Counted from the stretch's first letter, positions 24,514 through 34,918 are shown. The stretch: 64,000 nucleotides of DNA from Bacteroidales bacterium (GCA_016292015.1 JAEEZY010000027.1:62001-126000); one strand, 5' to 3'. Numbers and translations: made by a program. Notes: generated by a model from the letters alone, not told the origin.

Positions 24514-25314
24514 ATGAGGATAACAGCAGAACATAGAAATAATCAAGGTGTCAGACAGACGGCCAGACATATTATCGTGGCATTCATGATGCTGTTGGCC
24601 TTCACTGTTGCGGCGCAGGAGAATCAGCCGATCAGCACGGCCACGAACGCAGATACAGCAAAGGCGATAGTGGACAGGTATCTCACGTTGATGAACTACG
24701 AAGGGCTTCCGGCGGATTCGATGCTGTATATCGAGAGTTCAATATACGACTTCCACGACCGGAGTGACACTTTGGTGATGAAGCGGTGGTTTCTTCCGCC
24801 CCACAACCACCGGGTGGAGCTTTGGGTGAAGGGAGAGCTGCAGCTGGGATATCTGACCAACGGCATTGACAACGCAAGGCGTTACGACACGATAAAGCAG
24901 GTGTGGCAGAAAATCACGGTGCCTGACTACTACGACAAGGGAGCGGCGTATGACTTCCACTCGCCACTGTACAAGTGGCGCGCCAACGGAACAGAGATGC
25001 AATATCTCGGCGAGAAGGAGTTGTATGGGGTGAAGGTGTACGAGGTGCATGTGGAGACACCAGGTATGCATGTGAGGGAGTATCTGTTTGAGAAAGAGAA
25101 CGGGCTTCTGTTCTTTGTCATAGAGCACCCAGAGGTGTTCGGCGGAGACGTGGATCCCAGAAACACGCATGTCGATTGGCGTGCATTTACCGATTATATC
25201 CATATTGGCAGTTCGCTGCTGCCATATACGGAGAGTTACAGGCGAAACGGGCACGTGACGGTGATAAACCACAGGTATGCGTTTGTGAAGAAAGAGAAGA
25301 AGAAGTTTGAATGA
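24514..25314 (+). CDS. Secreted protein of unknown function, possibly LolA-like
   Basis: 266 aa from ATG 24514 (preceded by GGGAG); a TTG at 24496 overlapping the DUF4292 stop is an alternative start. A signal peptide with hydrophobic core VAFMMLLAFTVAAQ ends at about residue 35, so the protein is exported. The mature part (MLYIESSIYDFHDRSDTLVMKRWFLPPHNHRVELWVKGELQLGYLTNGID-type pattern) alternates strand-forming segments as in lipoprotein-sorting LolA-like folds. I do not recognise the family with certainty. The position after TPR and DUF4292 lipoproteins suggests an envelope role. tadA follows after 18 nt. Confidence 0.7.
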   Translation: MRITAEHRNNQGVRQTARHIIVAFMMLLAFTVAAQENQPISTATNADTAKAIVDRYLTLMNYEGLPADSMLYIESSIYDFHDRSDTLVMKRWFLPPHNHRVELWVKGELQLGYLTNGIDNARRYDTIKQVWQKITVPDYYDKGAAYDFHSPLYKWRANGTEMQYLGEKELYGVKVYEVHVETPGMHVREYLFEKENGLLFFVIEHPEVFGGDVDPRNTHVDWRAFTDYIHIGSSLLPYTESYRRNGHVTVINHRYAFVKKEKKKFE

Positions 25315-25332
25315 TTAGCGGTCAGCAGATAA

Positions 25333-25764
25333 ATGAACGATATGGATTATATGAGGCAGGCGTACGGCGAGGCGCTGGAGGCATACGAGGAAGGGGAAAT
25401 CCCGGTTGGTGCGGTGGTGGTGTGCGACGGACAGGTGATTGCGTCGGCACATAACGAGACAGAGCGGCTGTGTGACGTGACGGCGCATGCTGAGATGCTG
25501 GCGCTCACGGCGGCTGCGAACGAGCTGGGTGGCAAGTATCTGAACGAGTGTACGCTGTATGTGACGTTGGAGCCGTGTATCATGTGTGCCGGAGCGACAG
25601 GGTGGGCGCAGGTGAAACGGTTGGTTTATGGCACAAGCGACGAGAAGCGTGGATACACGCTGTTTGCACCGTCGCCGTTGCATCCGAAGACGGAGGTGAC
25701 GACGGGTGTGATGAAGGAGGAGTGCGAGGAGCTGATGAAGAAGTTCTTTAGAGAGAAGAGGTAG
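25333..25764 (+). CDS. tadA: tRNA-specific adenosine deaminase
   Basis: 143 aa. Converts the wobble adenosine of tRNA-Arg to inosine. Zinc-binding and catalytic residues are H52-A-E54 (TAHAEML) and PCIMCAG (Cys82, Cys85). The N-terminal GEIPVGAVVVCDGQVIA is typical of TadA rather than cytidine deaminase. A second Met at codon 4 is an alternative start. Length is somewhat short of E. coli TadA but normal for Bacteroidetes. Confidence 0.9.
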   Translation: MNDMDYMRQAYGEALEAYEEGEIPVGAVVVCDGQVIASAHNETERLCDVTAHAEMLALTAAANELGGKYLNECTLYVTLEPCIMCAGATGWAQVKRLVYGTSDEKRGYTLFAPSPLHPKTEVTTGVMKEECEELMKKFFREKR

Positions 25765-25855
25765 TCAGCGGTCAGCAATCCGTCACGTTTTAAACCCTTA
25801 AACCTTTTCCAGCGAAGCGACCTTTTAACTTTTAATCTTTTCAACATTAAATAAT

Positions 25856-26743
25856 ATGAAACCTACATTATTAGTTTTGGCGGCAGGCATGGGAAGCCGC
25901 TATGGCGGCTTGAAACAGATGGACGGTGTGGGCCCTCACGGAGAGGCGATACTTGACTACTCTGTAACGGACGCAATACGCGCAGGATTTGGGAAGGTGG
26001 TGTTTGTGATACGCCACAGTTTTGACGAGGATTTCCGCAAGGTGTTCAACAGCGAGAGGTGGAACAATCGGATAAAGGTAGAATACGTCTATCAAGAGCT
26101 GGATAAGCTGCCCGAAGGCTTCAGTGTGCCCGAGGGACGCGAGAAACCTTGGGGAACCAACCATGCGGTGCTTATGGCTGCCGACGTCATCCACGAACCA
26201 TTCGCAATCATAAACGCCGACGACTTCTATGGCGGCGACGCCTTCAAGGTGATGGCCGACTACCTGCTGACGCTCGAACACTCCGAAGGCAAATATTGCA
26301 TGGTGGGTTACCGCCTTGAGAACACGCTGAGTGAGAATGGGGCGGTGTCGAGGGGCGTGTGCAAGGTCGATGCCGACGGATTGCTGATAGGCATGGACGA
26401 GCGAACCTCTATCGCCCGTACCGCCGACGGCATTGCCTATACCGATGCCGAGGGACAGCATCCGCTGCCGGCCGACGCCACCGTGTCGATGAACCTATTT
26501 GGGTTCACCCCCGACTATTTCCCAAAAAGCCAAAAGCTCTTTATCGACTTCCTGAAAGAGAAAGGCGGCGAGTTGAAATCAGAGTACTACATCCCCTACG
26601 CGGTGAACACGTTCATAGGCAACGGAAGCGCCACGATGATGGTGCTTAAGACGACGGCCAAGTGGTTCGGCGTGACCTATAAGGAAGACCGCCCGATGGT
26701 GGTGGAACGCCTGCGTAAACTGCACGAGCAAGGGGTTTATTGA
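25856..26743 (+). CDS. Sugar-phosphate nucleotidyltransferase-like protein
   Basis: 295 aa. N-terminal LVLAAGMGSRYGGLKQ is the nucleotide-binding G-x-G-x-R loop of the NTP_transferase fold. KPWGTNHAVLMAADV and AIINADDFYGGDAF supply the metal-binding Asp pair. SMNLFGFTPDYF follows at the sugar side. The family transfers nucleotidyl groups to sugar 1-phosphates (for example glucose- or mannose-1-phosphate); this Bacteroidetes subgroup has an uncharacterised substrate. A THUMP-like methyltransferase follows almost immediately. Confidence 0.82.
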   Translation: MKPTLLVLAAGMGSRYGGLKQMDGVGPHGEAILDYSVTDAIRAGFGKVVFVIRHSFDEDFRKVFNSERWNNRIKVEYVYQELDKLPEGFSVPEGREKPWGTNHAVLMAADVIHEPFAIINADDFYGGDAFKVMADYLLTLEHSEGKYCMVGYRLENTLSENGAVSRGVCKVDADGLLIGMDERTSIARTADGIAYTDAEGQHPLPADATVSMNLFGFTPDYFPKSQKLFIDFLKEKGGELKSEYYIPYAVNTFIGNGSATMMVLKTTAKWFGVTYKEDRPMVVERLRKLHEQGVY

Positions 26744-26750
26744 GGTTCGG

Positions 26751-27941
26751 TTGGGAGTTTCCGAGATAGTCGATTATGCCCGGCAGCATCGTGGCGACGA
26801 TCCTTTGAAGATGTTGCTGAAGGGTTCTATACCCCCATCCCTCTCACGCCAAAAGGTGGCAGAGCAGATGGAGGGGATGGCGATGGCATCGGCAAAATGG
26901 CCGTGGCTCGCTGAAAACGACCGCATTGCCTACCCTTGTCGCCTGAGCCGAGAGCAGAGCTCGTCAGAAACAGCCGCCCGCTACAAGGCTGACATCATTG
27001 GCATCGGCGATTCCGTAGCCGACCTTACCGGCGGCATGGGCATCGACAGTTTGATGTTTGCCTATCGCGCAAGCCATGTGGATTATGTAGAACAGGATCG
27101 AGACCTCTGCGACATTATGCTGCACAACTCCAAAGTGCTTGAGCTCGGCAATGTGTCCTGCCACCAAGCCGAATGTCGCGCCTGGTTGCGTGAGGCCGAC
27201 CGTCGGTTTGACTGGATATATATCGACCCTGCAAGGCGCGATGCGCAGGGCAAGAAGATGGTAAGCCTTGCCGACTGTCAGCCAAATGTGCTCGAAATGA
27301 TCCCTTTGCTGCAAAGCAAGGCCGAGAATCTCATGCTGAAGTGCTCGCCCATGATTGACCTCCAAGACAGCATCAGTAGGCTTGGCATCGTCGGGCAGGT
27401 CCATATTGTGGCCGTCGGCCACGAGTGCAAGGAGGTTCTCTTCTGTGGCCGCTTGTCGGACGAGGCCCCCCACGCCCCTGTGACGGTCAAGTGTGTGGAT
27501 ATCTGGAACGGCGGCGTGTGGCACAACAAGTTCTTGCTTCCCCACTCCACCCCAGTCAAATATGCGGCCACCATGATGAGCTATCTTTATGAGCCTAACG
27601 CCTCATTGATGAAGGGTGCGCCTTGGGGCGAGATAGGCGAGTGGTATGGTGTCGAAAAGCTCGACCGTAACACCCATCTATACACTTCTGCTCGTCTTGT
27701 TGACGATTTTCCCGGACGCGTGTTCGAGGTGATGGGTGAGGTCAAGCTCAACCGGAAGGCTGTAAGGGCTGCGGTTGAAGAGGCCAACCTGTTGGTGCGC
27801 AACTATCCCGCCGACGCCAACACGCTGCGCAAGCAGCTGGGTGTGGCTGAAGGAGGCCAGACCTTCATTGTCGCCACCACCGTGAAAGGGGAGAAGAAAG
27901 GGTTCCTGTGCCGCAAGGCAAACGGAAGGCAGAAAAACTAA
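26751..27941 (+). CDS. THUMP-like-domain class I SAM methyltransferase
   Basis: 396 aa from a TTG at 26751. DSVADLTGGMGIDSLMFA is the SAM-binding loop (motif I), VDYVEQDRDLCDIMLHN motif II, and DWIYIDPARRD the D-P-A-R motif of this Bacteroidetes family, whose C terminus is a THUMP-like domain (residues ~310-390, ending in AEGGQTFIVATTVKGEKKGFLC). RNA methylation is likely from the THUMP-like domain, but the target is unknown. No ATG precedes the conserved start: the frame reads GGG TTT ATT GAG GTT CGG TTG. ATT 26739 (overlapping the previous stop) or TTG must initiate. Confidence 0.8.
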   Translation: MGVSEIVDYARQHRGDDPLKMLLKGSIPPSLSRQKVAEQMEGMAMASAKWPWLAENDRIAYPCRLSREQSSSETAARYKADIIGIGDSVADLTGGMGIDSLMFAYRASHVDYVEQDRDLCDIMLHNSKVLELGNVSCHQAECRAWLREADRRFDWIYIDPARRDAQGKKMVSLADCQPNVLEMIPLLQSKAENLMLKCSPMIDLQDSISRLGIVGQVHIVAVGHECKEVLFCGRLSDEAPHAPVTVKCVDIWNGGVWHNKFLLPHSTPVKYAATMMSYLYEPNASLMKGAPWGEIGEWYGVEKLDRNTHLYTSARLVDDFPGRVFEVMGEVKLNRKAVRAAVEEANLLVRNYPADANTLRKQLGVAEGGQTFIVATTVKGEKKGFLCRKANGRQKN

Positions 27942-27945
27942 AATG

Positions 27946-27974
27946 GTTGTGCCGGATTGCAAATCCGGCACAAC
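27946..27974 (+). terminator. Hairpin after the THUMP-like methyltransferase
   Basis: GTTGTGCCGGATT / AATCCGGCACAAC, a perfect 13-bp stem with a 3-nt loop, starting 5 nt past the stop codon. The nearest T-run (27987-27994) is 12 nt further on, so termination is likely but not textbook. Confidence 0.55.
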
Positions 27975-28057
27975 TGGATGTTCTAGATTTTTTTTACTTT
28001 AGCAACTGCAACGGTGGCAACGGTTTCCGAAATTTTTTCTGAAAAAATCTCGTTGCG

Positions 28058-28094
28058 ATTCGTAAACCGCAATGGTGGTGTTGTATTTTTGCAG
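28058..28094 (+). repeat. Interspersed repeat, copy 2, carrying a -7 promoter element
   Basis: ATTCGTAAACCGCAATGG then TTGTATTTTTGCAG, the same order and spacing as 13938-13974. The embedded TATTTTTG (28084-28091) fits the phylum -7 consensus. Confidence 0.6.
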
Positions 28095-28459
28095 GCGGAA
28101 AGCAACGGTGTTGTTTGTTGGATATTCATGGCAGCATAACGCTCCGTGCTCGCTCCGTACCAACGCCGTACCAACTCTCAGTAGGGGGATTGAAAAAAAA
28201 CGGTGTTTTTTTCGGATGCGGGGGAGAGCTGCGAGGAGAGTTTTGCTGGCAGATTGGGGGTGCGGGGAGGGGGATATGATTTTGATTTTTGAAGAGGAGT
28301 GTGTTGGATGGGGAATGGGGGGCGTGTGTTGATAAGTTTCGGTTGATAAGTTTTTGGTCGGAGAGAATTTTAACAAAAAAGTGATAAATGTAAGATGTGT
28401 TCAATCAATGTATTGTAAGGATTTTAATAAAATTTAACACTTTGGAAAATGGAGATGGT

Positions 28460-28490
28460 TTTGGTTAATAAATAAATTGTTGTACTTTTG
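28460..28490 (+). promoter_or_regulatory. Promoter of the ribosomal protein operon
   Basis: TTTG (28460-28463), 19-nt spacer, TACTTTTG (28483-28490): a full Bacteroidetes -33/-7 promoter. It lies 76 nt before the rpsL start. Confidence 0.8.
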
Positions 28491-28566
28491 CAATCCGTTT
28501 TGTGGGGAAAATTGTGCCCCTAAGGAAAGGTAAAATCAGTAAAAATTAATAACATAACGTAAAGAA

Positions 28567-28950
28567 ATGCCAACAATTCAGCAATTAGTTCGCAAAGGAC
28601 GTCAGCAGATGGAGTACAAGAGCAAATCGCCCGCATTGGACAGCTGCCCGCAGCGTCGCGGTGTTTGTACTCGTGTGTACACCACAACCCCTAAAAAACC
28701 TAACTCGGCAATGAGAAAGGTGGCTCGTGTGCGTTTGACCAATCAGAAAGAGGTGAACGCCTATATTCCTGGTGAGGGCCACAACCTGCAGGAGCACAGC
28801 ATAGTGATGATCCGTGGAGGTCGTGTGAAGGACCTTCCGGGTGTGCGTTATCACATCATCCGCGGAGCTCTGGATACGTCGGGAGTTGACGGACGTCGTC
28901 AGCGTCGCTCGAAATACGGTGCCAAGCGTCCGAAACAGGCCGCCAAGTAA
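28567..28950 (+). CDS. rpsL: 30S ribosomal protein uS12
   Basis: 127 aa, normal length. Sits at the decoding centre. [13 protein letters not shown] and [13 protein letters not shown] contain the lysines at the two classic streptomycin-resistance positions, both in the sensitive form. First gene of the superoperon behind a full promoter. Confidence 0.98.
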   Translation: MPTIQQLVRKGRQQMEYKSKSPALDSCPQRRGVCTRVYTTTPKKPNSAMRKVARVRLTNQKEVNAYIPGEGHNLQEHSIVMIRGGRVKDLPGVRYHIIRGALDTSGVDGRRQRRSKYGAKRPKQAAK

Positions 28951-28989
28951 AGTTTAAAGTTTTGAGTTTAAAGTTTAAAGTAAAGCAAA

Positions 28990-29457
28990 ATGAGAAAAGC
29001 TAAACCCAAGAAGAGAATCATCCTTCCGGATCCTAAATATAATGATGTGATGGTGACGAAGTTCGTCAACAACCTGATGCTTGGCGGCAAGAAGACCATC
29101 GCCTACAAGATTTTCTACGATGCAATCGACGTTGTGGCCGACCGCACGAAGGAAGACGGCCTCGAGGTGTGGAAGAAGGCTTTGGCCAACATCACCCCTT
29201 CGGTGGAGGTGAAGAGCAAACGTATCGGTGGTGCTACCTTCCAGGTTCCGACCGAGATACGTCCGGAGCGCAAACAGTCGATTGGCATGAAGAACCTCAT
29301 CCTTTTCTCGCGCAAACGCAGTGAGAAGACGATGGCTCTGAAGCTGGCCGCTGAGATCCAGGCCGCTTACAAGGAGGAAGGTGCTGCCTTCAAACGTAAG
29401 GAGGACATCCACCGTATGGCCGACGCTAACAAGGCGTTCTCGCACTTCAGATTCTAA
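28990..29457 (+). CDS. rpsG: 30S ribosomal protein uS7
   Basis: 155 aa. Primary binder of the 16S 3' major domain that nucleates the 30S head. [24 protein letters not shown] and [17 protein letters not shown] match the family. It lies 39 nt after rpsL across an AAAGTTTAAAG-type A+T repeat. Confidence 0.98.
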   Translation: MRKAKPKKRIILPDPKYNDVMVTKFVNNLMLGGKKTIAYKIFYDAIDVVADRTKEDGLEVWKKALANITPSVEVKSKRIGGATFQVPTEIRPERKQSIGMKNLILFSRKRSEKTMALKLAAEIQAAYKEEGAAFKRKEDIHRMADANKAFSHFRF

Positions 29458-29497
29458 GCGAAGCGATACATAATATATATAGAAACAGCAATTCACG

Positions 29498-31582
29498 ATG
29501 TCGGATCTCAAATATACTCGCAACATAGGCATTATGGCCCACATAGACGCCGGTAAGACGACGACTACTGAGCGCATATTGTTCTATACCGGCAAGAACT
29601 ACAAGCTTGGCGAGACGCACGAGGGCTCGGCAACGATGGATTGGATGGTGCAGGAGCAGGAGAGGGGCATAACCATCACCTCGGCTGCGACGACCGTCTA
29701 TTGGGATTGGCACGAGAACCACTACAAGTACAACATCATCGACACTCCCGGCCACGTGGATTTCACGGTGGAGGTGGAGCGCTCGCTGAGGGTGCTTGAC
29801 GGTGCGATTGCCATCTTCTGCGCCGTGGGCGGCGTGGAGCCCCAGTCGGAGACGGTGTGGAGACAGGCCGACAAGTACAATGTGCCGCGCATCGCGTTCA
29901 TCAACAAGATGGACCGTTCGGGCGCGAACTTCTTTGGTGTGGTGGATCAGATAAAGGAGAAGTTGGGCGCGAACCCGATTCCTATCGAGATCCCCATCGG
30001 ACAGGAAGACCTGTATAAAGGTGTGGTTGACCTTATCTCAAACAAGGCGCTCATCTGGGATGAGGAGTCGAACGGAACGCAGTTCTATGAGATTCCGATG
30101 CCGGAGGACCTGAAGGATGTTGCTGCGGAATACCGCCAGAAACTTGTCGAAGGTGTGGCCGAGGAGAACGAGGAGCTTATGATGAAGTTCTTTGATGACC
30201 CCGACTCCATTACCCCCGACGACATCATATCCGAAATACGCAAGGCCACGCTGGCGCGGAAGATCGTTCCCGTCATGTGTGGTTCGGCATTCAAGAACAA
30301 AGGTGTTCAGACGCTGCTCGACGCAGTCGCCGCCTTCCTGCCGAGTCCGCTCGATGTGGAGGATGTGGAAGGTGTGAACCCCAAGAACGACAAACCCGAG
30401 AGCCGCCCAATCGACCCGAAGGCTCCGTTCTCGGCTTTGGCGTTCAAGATCGCAACCGACCCCTATGTGGGCCGTCTCTGCTTCTTCAGAGTGTATAGCG
30501 GAACGCTCGAGTCGGGCTCGTATGTCTATAACGCCAACACGGGAAAGAAAGAGCGTATCTCGCGCATCATGCAGATGCACTCGAACAAGCAGAACCCGCT
30601 TGACCGCATCGAAGCCGGCGATATCGGAGCTGCGGTGGGATTCAAGGAAATCAAGACCGGTCACACTCTCTGTGACGAGCACCACCCGATAGTGCTCGAG
30701 TCGATGATTTTCCCCGACCCGGTTATCAGCATCGCCGTAGAGCCGCTGACACAGGGCGAGATGGACAAGCTGACCAACGCTTTGGCGAAGCTCGTGGAGG
30801 AAGACCCAACCTTCCGCACCAAGACCGACGATGTGTCGGGACAGATCATCATCAGCGGAATGGGCGAGCTGCATCTCGACATCATTGTCGACCGTCTGCG
30901 CAGGGAATTCGGAGTGGAGGTGAACCAGGGTCGTCCCGAGGTGGCCTACAAAGAGGCCATCACCACGACGGTGCGCCACCACGAGATATACAAGAAGCAG
31001 ACAGGCGGCAAGGGCAAGTTTGCTGACATACTGTTTGAGATAGGTCCTGCCGACGACGGCGTTGTCGGACTTCAGTTTATCAACGAGGTCAAAGGCGGCA
31101 ACATACCGAAGGAATATATCCCTGCGATAGAGAAGGGCTTCAAGGACGCCATGATCAACGGAGTGTTGGCTGGCTACCCGATGGACAGCATGAAGGTGAG
31201 AGTCATCGACGGCTCGTTCCACCCGGTGGATTCCGACCAGTTGTCGTTTGAGGTGTGCGCCAAGATTGGATACAAGGAAGCTTGCCGCAAGGCCAACCCG
31301 GTGCTGCTGGAGCCTATCATGAAGTTGGAGGTGCTGACGCCCGACGCATACGTGGGCGATGTGACGAGCGACCTGAACCGCAGACGCGGAGTGCTGGAGA
31401 ACGTCGCCGCGAAGGTGGGCGTACAGGCCGTTCACGCCAAGGTGCCGCTGGAGCAGATGTTCGGCTATGTGACCGCATTGCGCACCATCACCTCCGGGCG
31501 CGCCAACTCGACGATGGAGTTTTCGCACTATGCCGAAGTGTCGAAAGAACAGCAAGAATCAATATTGAAATACAAATACTAA
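29498..31582 (+). CDS. fusA: Elongation factor G
   Basis: 694 aa. GTPase that drives ribosomal translocation. G1 is [10 protein letters not shown] (residues 14-23), switch [13 protein letters not shown]3 DTPGHVDF and G4 NKMD, all intact. The canonical His after DTPG indicates an active GTPase rather than a degenerate paralogue. It lies directly upstream of rpsJ; no tuf gene separates them, as is usual in Bacteroidetes. Confidence 0.98.
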   Translation: MSDLKYTRNIGIMAHIDAGKTTTTERILFYTGKNYKLGETHEGSATMDWMVQEQERGITITSAATTVYWDWHENHYKYNIIDTPGHVDFTVEVERSLRVLDGAIAIFCAVGGVEPQSETVWRQADKYNVPRIAFINKMDRSGANFFGVVDQIKEKLGANPIPIEIPIGQEDLYKGVVDLISNKALIWDEESNGTQFYEIPMPEDLKDVAAEYRQKLVEGVAEENEELMMKFFDDPDSITPDDIISEIRKATLARKIVPVMCGSAFKNKGVQTLLDAVAAFLPSPLDVEDVEGVNPKNDKPESRPIDPKAPFSALAFKIATDPYVGRLCFFRVYSGTLESGSYVYNANTGKKERISRIMQMHSNKQNPLDRIEAGDIGAAVGFKEIKTGHTLCDEHHPIVLESMIFPDPVISIAVEPLTQGEMDKLTNALAKLVEEDPTFRTKTDDVSGQIIISGMGELHLDIIVDRLRREFGVEVNQGRPEVAYKEAITTTVRHHEIYKKQTGGKGKFADILFEIGPADDGVVGLQFINEVKGGNIPKEYIPAIEKGFKDAMINGVLAGYPMDSMKVRVIDGSFHPVDSDQLSFEVCAKIGYKEACRKANPVLLEPIMKLEVLTPDAYVGDVTSDLNRRRGVLENVAAKVGVQAVHAKVPLEQMFGYVTALRTITSGRANSTMEFSHYAEVSKEQQESILKYKY

Positions 31583-31611
31583 ACTTATAAATTAATTAAT
31601 CTCTTAAAACC

Positions 31612-31920
31612 GTGAGTCAAAGAATCAGAATTAAACTCAAATCTTACGATCACAACTTGGTGGACAAGTCCGCTGAGAAAATCGTGAAGACCGTAAAGAT
31701 GACCGGCGCAGTGGTGAATGGCCCCATTCCTCTGCCGACCAACAAGAAAATCTTCACAGTCAACCGTTCGACCTTCGTGAACAAGAAATCACGTGAGCAG
31801 TTCGAACTCAGCTCGTACAAACGTCTTATGGACATCGAGATCAACGACCGCGCGAAGACCATCGACGCGTTGATGAAACTCGAACTGCCCAGCGGCGTGG
31901 AAGTCGAAATCAAAGTGTGA
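31612..31920 (+). CDS. rpsJ: 30S ribosomal protein uS10
   Basis: 102 aa with a GTG start at 31612 (GTGAGTCAAAGA, product [20 protein letters not shown]). Head protein of the 30S and also the NusE transcription factor. [16 protein letters not shown] and the C-terminal [11 protein letters not shown] are diagnostic. First gene of the S10 section. Confidence 0.97.
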   Translation: MSQRIRIKLKSYDHNLVDKSAEKIVKTVKMTGAVVNGPIPLPTNKKIFTVNRSTFVNKKSREQFELSSYKRLMDIEINDRAKTIDALMKLELPSGVEVEIKV

Positions 31921-32007
31921 GAGTAAATCAGCCAATGTTGTCGGCGCCGGGACGGTGTCGCGCAAGCTGAAAACAAAGTATTAATTAACAAAAATCCAAA
32001 CTAAGAA

Positions 32008-32637
32008 ATGTCAGGATTATTAGGTAAAAAAATCGGAATGACTAGCCTTTTCGATGCCAATGGTAAGCAGATACCATGCACAGTTATTGAGGCTGGTCCT
32101 TGTGTCGTAACACAAGTGAGAACAATTGAGAAGGATGGCTACGAGGCTATCCAGCTGGCTTTCGGCGAGAAGAAAGAAAGCCGCACAAACAAACCCATGA
32201 AAGGTCACTTCGCAAAGGCAAACACCACACCGAAGTATCACCTTGCAGAATTCAGCCGCTTTGAGGAAGGCCACAAGAAGAAACACGGCGAAGTCCTCAC
32301 GGTGGAGGTGTTCCAGGAAGGTGAGTTTGTTGATGTCGTCGGAACTTCCAAGGGTAAAGGATTCCAAGGTGTTGTGAAAAGACACGGATTTGGTGGTGTT
32401 GGAGACCTCACTCACGGACAACACGACCGTCTGCGTGCCCCCGGTTCAATCGGTGCATCCTCCTATCCCTCGCGTATCTTCAAGGGAATGCGTATGGCTG
32501 GACAAACCGGCAACCACCGCGTGAAAATCCAAAACCTCGAGGTGATCAAGATCATCGCTGAGAAAAATCTCATTTTAGTCAAAGGTTCTGTACCGGGACC
32601 CAAAGGTTCAATCTTAAAACTGGAAAGATGGAGTTAA
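32008..32637 (+). CDS. rplC: 50S ribosomal protein uL3
   Basis: 209 aa. [17 protein letters not shown] and [19 protein letters not shown] are uL3 signatures, with [20 protein letters not shown] in the loop near the peptidyl-transferase centre. It overlaps rplD by 10 nt. Confidence 0.98.
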   Translation: MSGLLGKKIGMTSLFDANGKQIPCTVIEAGPCVVTQVRTIEKDGYEAIQLAFGEKKESRTNKPMKGHFAKANTTPKYHLAEFSRFEEGHKKKHGEVLTVEVFQEGEFVDVVGTSKGKGFQGVVKRHGFGGVGDLTHGQHDRLRAPGSIGASSYPSRIFKGMRMAGQTGNHRVKIQNLEVIKIIAEKNLILVKGSVPGPKGSILKLERWS

Positions 32638-33260
32638 AAGTTTATAACATCAAAGGAAGCGAAACCGGTAGAACCGTCAATGTAGAGGATTCTATCTTCG
32701 CAATCGAGCCCAACGAGCACGCTGTCTATCTGGATTGCAAACAGTATTTGGCCGACCAGCGTCAGGGCACACACAAGGCAAAAGAACGTAGCGAGAACGC
32801 ACACAGCACTCGCAAGCTGAAACGTCAGAAGGGCACTGGCGGTGCTCGCTCGGGCGACTACAAGAGCCCTGTGTTCGTGGGCGGCGGTACCATCTTCGGA
32901 CCCAAACCTCGCGACTATCGTTTCAAGCTGAACATCAAGGTGAAACGTCTGGCTCGCCGTTCGGCATTGAGCATGAAGGTCGCCGACAGCGCTATGACCA
33001 TCGTCGAGAATTTCAGCTTCGAGGCACCCAAGACAAAGCAAATGGTAGAGGTTCTCAATAACCTGAAGATTAACGACAAAAAATCGCTCATAGTTATTGA
33101 AAATCAAAATAATTTCGTATCTTTGTCCGCTCGCAACCTGCAAAATGTTAAAGTTGTAACGGTTTCATCGTTAAACACTTACGACATTATGAATGCCAGC
33201 AAGATTGTCATATCGGAAGGCTCACTGCAGGAGATAAGCCGCGTTTTGGCCACGAAATAA
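32628..33260 (+). CDS. rplD: 50S ribosomal protein uL4
   Basis: 210 aa. [17 protein letters not shown], then the exit-tunnel loop around [24 protein letters not shown]. The ATG lies inside the last codons of rplC, so the two are translationally coupled. A good promoter-like sequence lies inside its 3' third (33097-33125). Confidence 0.98.
   Translation: MELKVYNIKGSETGRTVNVEDSIFAIEPNEHAVYLDCKQYLADQRQGTHKAKERSENAHSTRKLKRQKGTGGARSGDYKSPVFVGGGTIFGPKPRDYRFKLNIKVKRLARRSALSMKVADSAMTIVENFSFEAPKTKQMVEVLNNLKINDKKSLIVIENQNNFVSLSARNLQNVKVVTVSSLNTYDIMNASKIVISEGSLQEISRVLATK
33097..33125 (+). promoter_or_regulatory. Possible internal promoter inside rplD
   Basis: TTG (33097-33099), 18-nt spacer, TATCTTTG (33118-33125), matching the phylum consensus within coding sequence. 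It would drive rplW and everything downstream independently of rpsL. It may be a chance match in an A+T-rich codon run. Confidence 0.35.
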
Positions 33261-33296
33261 CAAGAATCACAGTAACCGTTAAGAAATTTTAACAAA

Positions 33297-33647
33297 ATGA
33301 ACATTATAATCAAACCCCTCATAAGCGAGAAGATGACCCGCATCAGCGAGGCCGCCGCTTCTCCGAAACTTACGTACATACAGCGTAAGAAGGGCAAGCC
33401 GGAGCCTGTGGTCCACAACCGTTACGGCTTCATAGTCGATAAGCGTGCCAACAAGATAGAAATCAAGAAGGCTGTGGAGTCGTTCTACAACGTGAAAGTC
33501 ATGGATGTGAACACGATGAACTACTCGGGCAAGGTGAAGTCGCGCTACACGAAAGCTGGATTTCTGACAGGCCGCACGAACGCTTTCAAGAAAGCTATCG
33601 TGACTCTTGCAGAAGGCGACGCAATCGATTTCTACGCAGCAATATAA
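33297..33647 (+). CDS. rplW: 50S ribosomal protein uL23
   Basis: 116 aa, at the exit tunnel rim where trigger factor and SRP dock. IIIKPLISEKMTRISE is the family start, and YGFIVDKRANKIEIKKAVESFYNVKVMDVNTM-type sequence follows. It lies between rplD and rplB as in all S10 operons. Confidence 0.96.
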   Translation: MNIIIKPLISEKMTRISEAAASPKLTYIQRKKGKPEPVVHNRYGFIVDKRANKIEIKKAVESFYNVKVMDVNTMNYSGKVKSRYTKAGFLTGRTNAFKKAIVTLAEGDAIDFYAAI

Positions 33648-33729
33648 ACAGAATAGCACGCCGAGAGGCGTCATAAAACGAATGTTTAATAGTAAGACCC
33701 ACTGATAAGAGGTCGCAAAAAAGAAAGAA

Positions 33730-34554
33730 ATGGCTTTAAAAAAGATTAAACCCACAACTCCTGGTCAGCGTCACAAACTCGTTGTGACCAACGACGACAT
33801 CACCGCTACAAAGCCTGAAAAGAGCTTAGTGTTTGGCTTTGGTAAATCAGGCGGACGCAACAACACGGGTAAGATGACCATGCGCTACATAGGTGGTGGC
33901 CACAAGAAACTCTATCGTATGATAGACTTCAAGCGTAACAAGGACGGAGTGCCTGCAACGGTTAAGACTATCGAGTACGACCCGAACCGCAGCTCGCGCA
34001 TCGCGCTGGTGTGCTATGCCGACGGTGAGAAGCGCTACATCATTGCCCCCCAGGGCTTGACCGTAGGTCAGACCGTGATGTCGGGCAAAGGTGTTGCTCC
34101 CGAGATTGGCAACACACTGACACTTGCCGAAATACCTTTCGGTACGCTTATCCACAACATCGAGCTTCGTCCTGGCCAGGGTGCCAAGATGGTGCGTTCA
34201 GCCGGTGCATACGCTCAGCTTATGTCGCGTGACGACAAGTATGCGATTATAAAAATGCCGAGCGGTGAAATGCGCATGATTCTTCAGGCCTGCCGTGCTA
34301 CAATCGGAATCGTATCGAATCCGGAGCACAACCTTGAGGTCGGCGGTAAGGCTGGTCGCAATCGTTGGCTCGGACGTCGTCCGCGCAACCGCGGTGTTGT
34401 CATGAACCCAGTTGACCACCCGATGGGCGGTGGTGAGGGCCGTCAGTCAGGCGGACACCCACGCTCACGCAAGGGTATCCCATCGAAGGGTTACAAGACA
34501 CGCGCTCCGAAGAAACAGTCGAGCAAGTATATAGTTGAAAGAAGAAAGAAGTAA
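33730..34554 (+). CDS. rplB: 50S ribosomal protein uL2
   Basis: 274 aa. Needed for subunit association and peptidyl transfer. [20 protein letters not shown] and the C-terminal [18 protein letters not shown], which includes the universally conserved His near the active centre, are present. Confidence 0.98.
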   Translation: MALKKIKPTTPGQRHKLVVTNDDITATKPEKSLVFGFGKSGGRNNTGKMTMRYIGGGHKKLYRMIDFKRNKDGVPATVKTIEYDPNRSSRIALVCYADGEKRYIIAPQGLTVGQTVMSGKGVAPEIGNTLTLAEIPFGTLIHNIELRPGQGAKMVRSAGAYAQLMSRDDKYAIIKMPSGEMRMILQACRATIGIVSNPEHNLEVGGKAGRNRWLGRRPRNRGVVMNPVDHPMGGGEGRQSGGHPRSRKGIPSKGYKTRAPKKQSSKYIVERRKK

Positions 34555-34573
34555 CAACTAAAAAGAAGAAACA

Positions 34574-34852
34574 ATGAGTCGTTCATTAAAGAAAGGTCCT
34601 TATATTTTCCACAAACTGGAGAAACGAGTAATCGAGGCGCAGCAGTCGAACAAGAAGGTCACGATCAAAACGTGGTCGAGAGCGTCTATGATATCGCCTG
34701 ATTTCGTAGGACAGACCATAGCAGTCCACAACGGCAACAAGTTCATCCCCGTATATGTGACGGAGAACATGGTAGGTCACAAGCTTGGAGAGTTCGCCCC
34801 GACGCGTATCTTCCGTGGCCATGCCGGCTCAAAAGACAAAGCTAAAAAATAA
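34574..34852 (+). CDS. rpsS: 30S ribosomal protein uS19
   Basis: 92 aa. [15 protein letters not shown] and [44 protein letters not shown] signature. Binds 16S rRNA with uS13 in the head. It follows rplB by 19 nt. Confidence 0.98.
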   Translation: MSRSLKKGPYIFHKLEKRVIEAQQSNKKVTIKTWSRASMISPDFVGQTIAVHNGNKFIPVYVTENMVGHKLGEFAPTRIFRGHAGSKDKAKK

Positions 34853-34918
34853 GTGTAAAGCAGATTGAGAGCCGAAGCTGAGAAGCCCGGCCCGGTCAAA
34901 TAAAAAGAAAAAAGAACA

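Larger units (their letters stand above)
27942..28566. other. Intergenic region before the ribosomal operon
   Basis: About 620 bases with no credible gene. Contents in order: a 13-bp hairpin (27946-27974), an interspersed repeat copy with a -7 element (28058-28094), a CGTACCAAC repeat (about 28156-28172), G-rich low-complexity sequence (28215-28325) and the rpsL promoter (28460-28490). Confidence 0.6.

Noticed and set aside
28567..28950. Streptomycin-resistance substitution in uS12
   Set aside because: Both critical lysines (PKKPNS and RVKDLPG) are in the sensitive form.
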